Positions 1 to 5,861 of a DNA stretch of 11,207 nucleotides are shown here, piece by piece. This DNA comes from Nitrosarchaeum sp. GTDB lineage: Archaea > Thermoproteota > Nitrososphaeria > Nitrososphaerales > Nitrosopumilaceae. Under the pieces are notes generated by a model. That model did no database searches and had not been told where the DNA came from. It saw only the letters and a list, made by a program, of their open reading frames with translations. The stretch spans positions 1-11,207 of the forward strand of contig JABFSW010000199.1 of the NCBI GenBank assembly GCA_013140415.1, written 5' to 3'. The position numbers were made by a program, and so were the translations under genes. Each line of letters begins with the position of its first letter. Positions within the stretch are counted from its first letter, which is position 1.

Positions 1-203
1 GAATGATCATTACAGAGGATAAATTCAATAAATTATTACTAGATCTAGAAATTTTGGGATTGATTAAAGTTGCATGGATAACAAAAGATGCACGTAGAAT
101 AGAGATAGTCACAATAAAAGAGGAAATAGACATAGTTGATGAGCAAAATCAAGAGATGATGGAAAAAGACTATGAAGCTAGTTTTCCTGGCTTTGAAAAA
201 TAA
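1..203 (+). CDS. C-terminal fragment of a winged-helix-like protein (5' truncated by window edge)
   Basis: The reading frame is open from the first base and stops with TAA at 201-203. The ATG at position 3 is probably internal, because the visible part begins in what looks like the later part of a winged-helix fold. A helix (residues 5-19 of the visible part, FNKLLLDLEILGLIKV) is followed by a strand-turn-strand stretch (WITKDARRIEIVTI), the usual recognition-helix-plus-wing pattern. An acidic tail ending FPGFEK follows. A role as a small DNA-binding regulator is inferred from this pattern only, and no specific family is recognised. It converges on ctaB with only 8 bp between the two stop codons. 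Confidence 0.5.
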   Translation, partial: MIITEDKFNKLLLDLEILGLIKVAWITKDARRIEIVTIKEEIDIVDEQNQEMMEKDYEASFPGFEK

Positions 204-211
204 TTAAAATT

Positions 212-1120
212 CTAAAATAGCGGGAAATGAAATGCAGCATCTAATGCAACTGCAACAAAAATTATTGTAAGATATGGAGCAGTTACTTTGTATGCTTTCC
301 ATGCAAATTCAGATGTAGGATTTTTTGTGAGTTTGTAGTGATACGATAACATCAGACCTCCTGAAACTGCTGCAATTACAGCATATACAATTCCCATACC
401 AAATGCACAAAGCATCAAAGAGTATGGAAGTAAAATTAGAGTATTTCCCAAAATGTATTTTGATGTTCTTTGCATTCCAATTACAACTGGGAGCATTGGA
501 ATATTGGCTTGGGCATATTCATCTTTGATCTTCATTGCAAGACACCAAAAGTGTGATGGAGTCCATACAAATACTAAAAATCCTACCAGAAATCCCAAAA
601 GATCCATACTACCAGTTGCAGCTGACCAACCTGCCCAAGATGCAGCACTGCCAGCAATTCCACCAATAACAATATTTGATGTGTTTAATCGTTTAAGCCA
701 CACTGTGTATATTATGACATATGAAAATATTCCCAACGCAATAAAAAATGCAGAGACAGCATTTAGTGCAAAATATCCATAAATTACAGAAACACAACTT
801 ACTACCAATCCATAAATCAAAACATGCGATGATTTCATTCTACCAGAAGGTATCGGTCTAGTACTAGTTCTCGTCATTTTTGGATCAATGTCTTTGTCAT
901 AGTAATGATTCAGAGCACTCGAACCAGCAGAAGCCAATGCACCGGCTATAATGATATGTAGATATGCCAAATAATCTAATTGTGGTGCATCTGGAACTAG
1001 TTTGTTTGCGGCATACATTGAGGTTACAGCAGTAATCACTAGTAAAACAACAATTCGTGGTTTGGATATTTCCATTATTTCCTTAAAGCCCAATCTTACT
1101 CTATCCAAATCAGAAGCCAT
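212..1120 (-). CDS. ctaB: Protohaem IX farnesyltransferase (haem O synthase, UbiA family)
   Basis: This enzyme transfers a farnesyl group to protohaem IX to make haem O, the precursor or cofactor for haem-copper terminal oxidases, and it acts in the cytoplasmic membrane. The 302-residue length is normal for CtaB/CyoE, with about eight or nine hydrophobic helices. Two UbiA signatures are visible: the Asp-rich first motif NHYYDKDID (N71, D75, D79), followed by the family sequence RPIPSGR (88-94), and the CtaB-specific second motif around residues 199-212, DEYAQANIPMLPVV. WTPSHFW (186-192) is also typical of haem O synthases rather than menaquinone or ubiquinone prenyltransferases. The ATG at 1118-1120 gives a standard N terminus (KPRIVVLLVITAV). 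It is transcribed divergently from the tandem cupredoxin gene. A haem-copper oxidase should lie nearby but is not in this window. Confidence 0.93.
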   Translation of the reverse strand: MASDLDRVRLGFKEIMEISKPRIVVLLVITAVTSMYAANKLVPDAPQLDYLAYLHIIIAGALASAGSSALNHYYDKDIDPKMTRTSTRPIPSGRMKSSHVLIYGLVVSCVSVIYGYFALNAVSAFFIALGIFSYVIIYTVWLKRLNTSNIVIGGIAGSAASWAGWSAATGSMDLLGFLVGFLVFVWTPSHFWCLAMKIKDEYAQANIPMLPVVIGMQRTSKYILGNTLILLPYSLMLCAFGMGIVYAVIAAVSGGLMLSYHYKLTKNPTSEFAWKAYKVTAPYLTIIFVAVALDAAFHFPLF

Positions 1121-1194
1121 TTAATTTATTCGACGTTGATGATCTGTGTTATTTTCAAAAGGAATAAGTATCTCAGTCCTAACAGCTAGCTTGA
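1121..1194. promoter_or_regulatory. Divergent promoter region between ctaB and the cupredoxin gene
   Basis: The 74-bp gap carries a TATA-like element for each side. On the plus strand AATAAGTAT (1163-1171) is centred about 28 nt before the ATG at 1195. On the minus strand AAAATAA (1149-1155) is centred about 32 nt before the ATG at 1120. Both spacings imply leaderless or very short leaders, as is common in archaea. An 8-bp palindrome AGCTAGCT (1184-1191) lies just before the plus-strand start. No Shine-Dalgarno is seen. These are predicted by eye from spacing and AT pattern. Confidence 0.45.
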
Positions 1195-2283
1195 ATGAGT
1201 AATTGGGACCTCATGATGCCAGGCATGGGATTAACAGCTATAGGTTTAGCCGGTGTAACAATATCTTATGCAGGAATAGCTCATACATTTGTAGATGGAA
1301 TGCATGCATTGACAGGTCTAACTATGTTTATTGGACTGATCTTTCTATCAGTAGGCATCTTAGATGGAGGCATCTCAACTAGCAACAGAGCCAAAGCAAC
1401 TACACTGGTAATAATATCAATTGCATTAGGATTTGGAACATTTGCATTAACAATGAATTCATCAAATTATACAATTACATTAATCGGATTATTAATGGCA
1501 ATTGCATTTCCATCAATAATCATAGCATATCTTGCAATGAAGATGCCGCAATATGCTAAACCAGTAGGAGTAATTGTGGGACTAGCAAGTGCTACAGGAA
1601 TTATCGTGTGGTTTGCGTTTGGACTAGTCAGTCCAGATACTTACATGATTAATGAGCCAATAGTAGAGGAGGTACCTGAAAAAGAAATACAATTGGCAGG
1701 GTCAATATTTGCAATTACAATTTTAGCAGATTCATCTATACAGGGAAATCCAGATTATGAGCCAGATGTAGCACATGTTCCAAAAGGACACATCATAGAA
1801 TGGACAAATGCAGACACTGCAGTGCACACTGTAACTAGCTCAGTTGACTTTGGAGACACATTTAATTCAAATATGATCAATGCCGGTGAGAAATTCACAC
1901 TGGATACTAGCAAATTAACATTAAATGAATATGAATACATGTGTATAGTGCATCCATGGATGATAGCGACATTAATCATAGAAGAACCAAAAGAAGATAT
2001 CAAAGTAGCAATTCCACAAGGGGCAGGAATTCAACAAATGGGACAAGTCTATTATGATCCTGAAGTAATTCAAATTCCAGTTGGAACTACAGTAGTTTGG
2101 GAAAACATAGATGGTGCAATGCATACAGTAACTTCAGGCAATCCACAAGACGGAGCAAGTGGATTATTTGACTCAATGATTGCTGCAGGTGATTCATTCA
2201 AGTTTACATTTAATGCTCCAGGAAAAGAAGACTATTTTTGCATGGTTCATCCTTGGATGACAGGTTCTGTTGAAATACAATAG
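1195..2283 (+). CDS. Membrane-anchored protein with two tandem plastocyanin-like (cupredoxin) domains
   Basis: A 362-residue protein in two parts. Residues about 10-147 form roughly five transmembrane helices (near 10-32, 38-58, 67-87, 92-114 and 122-146). After a linker rich in Glu and Pro, two extracellular blue-copper domains follow, near 165-264 and 270-362. Each has a full type 1 copper set: H211, C250, H253, M256 in the first (HTVT and CIVHPWM) and H310, C349, H352, M355 in the second (HTVT and CMVHPWM). The protein should therefore hold two coppers and carry electrons at the outer face of the membrane. In ammonia-oxidising archaea such domains are thought to replace cytochrome c. Its neighbour ctaB suggests a link to a haem-copper oxidase, which is an inference. 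The start is ATG 1195. The N terminus has a Met-rich MMPGMG stretch. The JAMM gene begins two bases after its stop. Confidence 0.88.
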   Translation: MSNWDLMMPGMGLTAIGLAGVTISYAGIAHTFVDGMHALTGLTMFIGLIFLSVGILDGGISTSNRAKATTLVIISIALGFGTFALTMNSSNYTITLIGLLMAIAFPSIIIAYLAMKMPQYAKPVGVIVGLASATGIIVWFAFGLVSPDTYMINEPIVEEVPEKEIQLAGSIFAITILADSSIQGNPDYEPDVAHVPKGHIIEWTNADTAVHTVTSSVDFGDTFNSNMINAGEKFTLDTSKLTLNEYEYMCIVHPWMIATLIIEEPKEDIKVAIPQGAGIQQMGQVYYDPEVIQIPVGTTVVWENIDGAMHTVTSGNPQDGASGLFDSMIAAGDSFKFTFNAPGKEDYFCMVHPWMTGSVEIQ

Positions 2284-2285
2284 GC

Positions 2286-2687
2286 TTGCAAAAAATCATC
2301 ATATCGGAATCTCAAAAAAAAATCCTTTCAGATCATGCAGATAATGAAAAACCAAATGAGTCATGTGCCATATTATTTGGTATAGTAGACGGTCAAAAAA
2401 CCATAGTAAAAGAGATATTTCTTACAAAAAACATAGACGAATCTCCAGTTAATTTTACAATTTCAAATGAACAATTAATCAAATGCTACAAAACTGCAGA
2501 AGAGAAAAAGATGGAAGTTGTGGGTATTTTTCATTCACACCCAAATTCTGAGGCATATCCGTCAAACACAGATAAAAAATTCATGTACAGCAATCCAGTT
2601 GTATGGGTAATTTATTCAGGAATATCAAATGATTTCAAAGCATATGTGCTTGAATCAGATATTTTAGAAATTTTAATTGAAACGTAA
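2286..2687 (+). CDS. JAMM/MPN+ zinc metallopeptidase (archaeal desampylase-like)
   Basis: A compact 133-residue JAMM protein. The zinc site is complete: HSHP at 83-86 (H83, H85), S93 and D96 in the H-x-H-P-x6-S-x2-D motif, with the catalytic Glu probably E25 in NESCAILFG. Members of this family cleave isopeptide or peptide bonds at the C terminus of ubiquitin-like modifiers. In archaea they remove SAMP/Urm1-like proteins or process sulfur-carrier proteins, so a cytoplasmic deconjugating role is likely, though the substrate cannot be read from the sequence. The only possible start is TTG at 2286, two bases after the cupredoxin stop. There is no in-frame ATG before the middle of the protein and no clear Shine-Dalgarno. 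It is therefore almost certainly co-transcribed and probably translationally coupled with the copper protein. Confidence 0.85.
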   Translation: MQKIIISESQKKILSDHADNEKPNESCAILFGIVDGQKTIVKEIFLTKNIDESPVNFTISNEQLIKCYKTAEEKKMEVVGIFHSHPNSEAYPSNTDKKFMYSNPVVWVIYSGISNDFKAYVLESDILEILIET

Positions 2688-2791
2688 AATTAGTGTTTGA
2701 ATCTAAAAGAGACATTCATTCAATCTGGACTTTATTACAATATTTTGTTCTATAACTTTGAAATGAATTACTCATCTCACAAGGATCTTTG

Positions 2792-2800
2792 AATTAAATA
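2792..2800 (+). promoter_or_regulatory. TATA-like box for the DUF2024 gene
   Basis: AATTAAATA is centred about 26 nt before the ATG at 2822, which would put the transcription start at or next to the start codon (leaderless). A T-rich run and a second TATA-like TTTAAATAG (2809-2817) lie too close to the ATG to act as the TATA box. The rest of the 134-bp gap after the JAMM gene shows no gene or strong repeat. Confidence 0.45.
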
Positions 2801-2821
2801 CCCCTTTTTTTAAATAGAGTT

Positions 2822-3079
2822 ATGGAAATTCACGTATACGACACCTATGTCAAAGCCAAAGATGGTCATACCATGCACTTTGATGTAATTACTGGTGAGA
2901 AAAACCACGATAAAGCCCTAGTGTATGGCAAAGAGTGGTTAAAATCAGTAGGTGAGGCAAATGCAACAATGACAACCAATGAATGTCAATTCTGTCATTC
3001 ACAAGGTGCACCAGAGCCTGTTGAACGGGCAATTAAGGAACAAGGTTATTTCATCCAAAAGATGGAAGGCTGTCCTTAA
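2822..3079 (+). CDS. DUF2024 family small protein
   Basis: An 85-residue protein recognisable as DUF2024 from the opening IHVYDTYVKAKDGHTMHFDV, the central YGKEWL and the ending GYFIQKMEGCP; full length for the family. It has a CxxCH cluster (C55, C58, H59) and a penultimate C84, which could bind a metal or be redox-active. No signal peptide or membrane segment is seen, so it should be cytoplasmic. The biochemical function of the family is not known to me. It has its own TATA-like box and a poly-T stretch shortly after the stop, so it looks like a single-gene unit. As I recall, DUF2024 is mainly a bacterial family, so bacterial ancestry is possible but not shown by base composition here. Confidence 0.85.
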   Translation: MEIHVYDTYVKAKDGHTMHFDVITGEKNHDKALVYGKEWLKSVGEANATMTTNECQFCHSQGAPEPVERAIKEQGYFIQKMEGCP

Positions 3080-3084
3080 ACATC

Positions 3085-3093
3085 TTCTTTTTT
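3085..3093 (+). terminator. Poly-T archaeal-type terminator after DUF2024
   Basis: Six consecutive T (3088-3093) preceded by TTC start 8 nt after the TAA stop of the DUF2024 gene. Archaeal RNA polymerase terminates on T-rich non-template runs without needing a hairpin. A second T6 run (3111-3116) follows and overlaps the promoter of the next gene. Confidence 0.4.
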
Positions 3094-3106
3094 AATTATT
3101 TTGATC

Positions 3107-3114
3107 TATATTTT
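3107..3114 (+). promoter_or_regulatory. TATA-like box for the 60-residue Cys/His protein gene
   Basis: TATATTTT is centred about 30 nt before the ATG at 3140, the spacing expected for a short-leader archaeal transcript. Its presence supports the small downstream frame being a real, separately transcribed gene. Confidence 0.45.
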
Positions 3115-3139
3115 TTAGGTCAATCATTTTCTTTAAAGT

Positions 3140-3322
3140 ATGACAGAACAAAAGTATTCAAAGTGGACAGTGGAAGGAGACAAAAAAACAAAATGGATTT
3201 GCGGTTGTTTTCAGACAGCAGATGATTATTTTAAATTCTGTAAAAATCACAACAATATTTTGAAAAAAGCGATTCAAACACAAATAGATGAATTGGATTT
3301 GACTCTAGTAATAGAAGACTAG
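3140..3322 (+). CDS. Small Cys/His protein, possible zinc ribbon, function unknown
   Basis: A 60-residue protein of no family I can name. It is probably real: it starts with ATG at a proper distance from a TATA-like box, has a balanced soluble composition, and shows a C-x-C-x10-C-x2-H pattern (C21, C23, C34, H37) in WICGCFQ...FCKNH. Four such ligands could hold one zinc. An aromatic-rich segment (W9, W19, F24, Y30, F31, F33) surrounds the cluster, and the C-terminal third is a predicted helix with an acidic end. No signal peptide or membrane segment is seen. Its TAG stop shares the CTAG tetranucleotide with the stop of convergent hppA. A nucleic-acid-binding or metal-site role is speculation. 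Confidence 0.65.
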   Translation: MTEQKYSKWTVEGDKKTKWICGCFQTADDYFKFCKNHNNILKKAIQTQIDELDLTLVIED

Positions 3323-5358
3323 AGTGCAAGTAATGCTACAAACGCAGATACAAAGACAATTGCAATTGTGTTTAGTAGTTTGATTACAGTGTTTAATGCA
3401 GGGCCTGCTGTATCTTTGTAAGGATCACCAATGATATCTCCTACAACTGCTACTTTGTGTAATTCAGTTCCTTTGTTTCCTTGCATCTCAACTAGTTTCT
3501 TTGCATTATCCCATGCACCACCAGTGTTTGCCAAGTGATATGCTAGTGGTAATCCAGTGACTACGGCGCCCATCAATAAACCAGCCACAGCAGTTGGTCC
3601 TAAGAGAATACCCAAAATAATAGGAGATACAATGGCAATGATTGCAGGTTTCCAAAGTTCTTTAATTGATGCAGCAGTTGCAATATCTACACATTTTGCA
3701 TAATCTGGCTTTGATGTTCCTGCAAGAATTCCAGAATCAGATTTGAATTGTCGTCTTACTTCGTCTACCATTTTTCCTGCAGCACGAGATACACCGTTGA
3801 TAAGTTGTCCAGTAATAATAAATGGAATTAATCCACCGACCAATAATCCTACAATAACAGTTACATTTGTCAAACTATAATTCAAATCCAAAATTCCTGC
3901 AAAAATATGTGAGGCTTCAAATTGAAATGCCTGGATCATGGCAAGTGCAGCCAATCCAGCGCTGGCAATGGCAAATCCTTTAGTTACAGCTTTGGTGGTG
4001 TTTCCTACAGCATCAATTTCGTCAGTGACTTTTCTATTTGCTTCGCCCATTCCAGTCATCTCTACAATTCCACCTGCATTGTCTGCAATTGGTCCAAATG
4101 CATCAATGCTAAGAACAATTCCTGCAAGACTGAGCATAGCCATTGCAGTTAATGAAGTTCCAAAGATTCCATACAATATTGGGTCTGTACCTTCAGGTGC
4201 AGCATTTGAAGCAATACTAAATGAGACAATAATTGCAATAATTAACGCAATCATAAATGGTCCAGTTGATTGCATTCCTTTGATAATTCCCATCAATGTA
4301 AGTGACGCATATCCCCATTTTGCCGATTCAACAATATCTTGAACTGGTTTGTATTTGTAATTTGTATATCTGTCAGTAATCTTTTGAATTACCGGCACTA
4401 GAATCACACCAATCACGGTTGTTCCAAATAACGCATATGCAATTGTTGTTTGTCCAAGGAAATAATATGTAAATATAAAATTCAAAATAATTGCAATTGT
4501 AGCAGAAACATAAAATGATACATTCAGCGGTTTCATAACATCAGTGATATTTTTAGAACGAACTATTACAATGCCTATAATTGATGCAATCATTCCAGAT
4601 GTTCCAATTAAAATTGGATACATGAAAATTTCAGGAGCACCAATAAGTGCAGCGATAAGTAAGGAAGCTAGTATAGTAACAATATAAGATTCGTAAACAT
4701 CAGAACCCATTCCTGCAGCATCACCTACATTATCGCCAACATTATCTGCAATTGTTGCAGGGTTTCTAGGATCATCTTCAGGAATATTGGCTTCTACTTT
4801 TCCTACCAAGTCTGCACCCATATCTGCAGCCTTTGTAAAAATTCCACCACCGATTCTTATGAATAATGCAATTAGACTTGCACCAATACCAACACCGGCA
4901 ATTGTGATTGGATTAGGATAAAGCATGTAAAGTCCAGTAATTGCCAAGAGTGCCATTGCAGGAACTGCCAATCCAACAGTTGCACCGCCTCTAAAGGCCA
5001 TAGCAAATGTCTTACCTAATCCACTGCCACTTAGATGAGCAGCCCTTACTGCTGCCTTGACAGTAATTTTTAATGAAATCAATCCTGCAACTGCTGAAAG
5101 TGTTGCACCTACTGCAAATGCCAAACCGTTTGAAAATCCAATAAAATACCCAATAATGATTGAAAGTGTAATTGCTATTGGAATGATAATCTTCATCTCT
5201 CTTCTCAGAAATGCCGCAGCCCCAACTTTGACAGCATTTGAGATCTCCATCATCTCTTTAGTTCCTGAAGGCTGTTTTGTAATCCAGGTAACTATGCCTA
5301 GAGCAACTATGAAAGAAGCAATGCCAGCCCCAATGGGCAGAATTTGTTGTATATCCAT
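3319..5358 (-). CDS. hppA: Membrane-bound proton-translocating pyrophosphatase, K+-independent type
   Basis: This enzyme hydrolyses cytoplasmic pyrophosphate and uses the energy to pump H+ across the membrane. The protein has 679 residues, normal for bacterial and archaeal members, and about 16 hydrophobic helices. Substrate and Mg-binding motifs are intact: DMGADLVGKVE (179-189), DNVGDNVGD (205-213), DAFGPIADNAGG (419-430), NTGGAWDNAKK (611-621) and GDPYKDTAGPALN (644-656). The key subtype position reads GNTTKAVTKG (452-461). Lys456 and Thr459 are the residues typical of the K+-independent class, where K+-dependent enzymes have Ala and a small residue, so no potassium requirement and H+ rather than Na+ pumping are expected. 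Recovering energy from pyrophosphate would suit an energy-limited autotroph. The start is ATG 5356-5358, with a TATA-like box 32 nt upstream. Confidence 0.96.
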   Translation of the reverse strand: MDIQQILPIGAGIASFIVALGIVTWITKQPSGTKEMMEISNAVKVGAAAFLRREMKIIIPIAITLSIIIGYFIGFSNGLAFAVGATLSAVAGLISLKITVKAAVRAAHLSGSGLGKTFAMAFRGGATVGLAVPAMALLAITGLYMLYPNPITIAGVGIGASLIALFIRIGGGIFTKAADMGADLVGKVEANIPEDDPRNPATIADNVGDNVGDAAGMGSDVYESYIVTILASLLIAALIGAPEIFMYPILIGTSGMIASIIGIVIVRSKNITDVMKPLNVSFYVSATIAIILNFIFTYYFLGQTTIAYALFGTTVIGVILVPVIQKITDRYTNYKYKPVQDIVESAKWGYASLTLMGIIKGMQSTGPFMIALIIAIIVSFSIASNAAPEGTDPILYGIFGTSLTAMAMLSLAGIVLSIDAFGPIADNAGGIVEMTGMGEANRKVTDEIDAVGNTTKAVTKGFAIASAGLAALAMIQAFQFEASHIFAGILDLNYSLTNVTVIVGLLVGGLIPFIITGQLINGVSRAAGKMVDEVRRQFKSDSGILAGTSKPDYAKCVDIATAASIKELWKPAIIAIVSPIILGILLGPTAVAGLLMGAVVTGLPLAYHLANTGGAWDNAKKLVEMQGNKGTELHKVAVVGDIIGDPYKDTAGPALNTVIKLLNTIAIVFVSAFVALLAL

Positions 5359-5367
5359 GCTATAATT

Positions 5368-5384
5368 GGCTTGCCTGAGGCTTG
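5368..5384. repeat. GGCTTG direct repeat in the hppA promoter
   Basis: GGCTTG occurs at 5368-5373 and again at 5379-5384, 11 bp apart (about one helical turn). A short inverted GCC-TGA-GGC (5373-5381) overlaps the spacer. The pair lies between the hppA TATA-like box and its ATG, and is GC-rich in a strongly AT-rich gap. It could be a repressor site, but the evidence is one copy in one promoter. Confidence 0.35.
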
Positions 5385-5385
5385 G

Positions 5386-5395
5386 AAATATAAAT
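5386..5395 (-). promoter_or_regulatory. TATA-like box for hppA
   Basis: Read on the minus strand this is ATTTATATTT, a near-consensus archaeal TATA box centred about 32 nt before the hppA ATG. It lies in the 50-bp gap after the SprT-like gene, so hppA can be transcribed on its own. Confidence 0.55.
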
Positions 5396-5408
5396 CAATG
5401 AGGGAAAT

Positions 5409-5771
5409 TTATTTTCTTTTTTGATATGGCAAAAATGATTTTCCACGGAGTCCTTGTCTTACTAGTTTGTTGAATCGTTTACCATGTGCAAGATATGGAA
5501 ATCTCATGTGGATTAATTCATGAACTAGAGTATTTTCCAAAATCTTTTCATCAGGAATTTTTCGAATATTAATGAAAACCAAGTTATGTTGCAAATATGA
5601 AACACCATAGTACTTGTAAGCGGATGTTCTTCTGCCTTCAGTCATTTCTTTTGGCATGTCCAATACTTCTTTGGTAGTTAGTAGAATTTTAGGCTCAGAT
5701 ATAGAAAAGCGGTTTGAGTAGATACCAATTTTTTCTAATATTTGCAATTTTAATTCAGGATCTAACTTCAC
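5409..5771 (-). CDS. SprT-like minimal zinc metallopeptidase
   Basis: A 120-residue single-domain protein with the zincin motif HELIH (H84, E85, H88) followed by a third possible ligand in HGKRFNKLV (H96). This HExxH...HGxxF arrangement is that of SprT/YgjP-like and small archaeal metallopeptidase domains. No signal peptide or membrane helix is present, so it should act in the cytoplasm. SprT/Spartan relatives act on DNA-protein crosslinks, but this protein lacks the C-terminal zinc ribbon and DNA-binding parts, so the target is unknown. The C terminus is basic (KSFLPYQKRK). The start is GTG at 5771; the nearest upstream ATG on this strand is out of frame. A TATA-like AATAAAC (5794-5800) lies about 26 nt upstream. 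Confidence 0.78.
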   Translation of the reverse strand: MKLDPELKLQILEKIGIYSNRFSISEPKILLTTKEVLDMPKEMTEGRRTSAYKYYGVSYLQHNLVFINIRKIPDEKILENTLVHELIHMRFPYLAHGKRFNKLVRQGLRGKSFLPYQKRK

Positions 5772-5809
5772 AGTAATTTGTCATATAATCTACGTTTATT
5801 CTGAAATGT

Positions 5810-5829
5810 CAATTCTTGTATAAGAATTG
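5810..5829. repeat. Perfect 8-bp inverted repeat with 4-nt centre
   Basis: CAATTCTT (5810-5817), spacer GTAT (5818-5821), AAGAATTG (5822-5829). It lies 32 bp beyond the stop of the multicopper oxidase gene and just upstream of the TATA-like box for the SprT-like gene, both on the minus strand. It could be an operator or activator site for the SprT-like gene, or an RNA hairpin at the 3' end of the oxidase transcript. There is no poly-T directly after it on the minus strand, so an operator is slightly favoured. Confidence 0.5.
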
Positions 5830-5861
5830 GTGTATTATGTTTCGTATGTCTAGATGTTTTG

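Noticed and set aside
1184..1191. AGCTAGCT palindrome just before the cupredoxin start.
   Set aside because: An eight-base self-complementary word is weak evidence for an operator on its own, so it is recorded only in the promoter entry.
2984..2998. CxxCH in the DUF2024 protein as a c-type haem site.
   Set aside because: The protein has no signal peptide, and I see no c-type cytochrome maturation genes in the window. The motif is part of the DUF2024 family sequence, so a metal or thiol role is more likely.
3922..5365. Long open frames on the strand opposite hppA, and similar ones opposite mrp, ctaB and the oxidase.
   Set aside because: They mirror the real genes, show no domain or start signals, and have unnatural composition. 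They are coding shadows.
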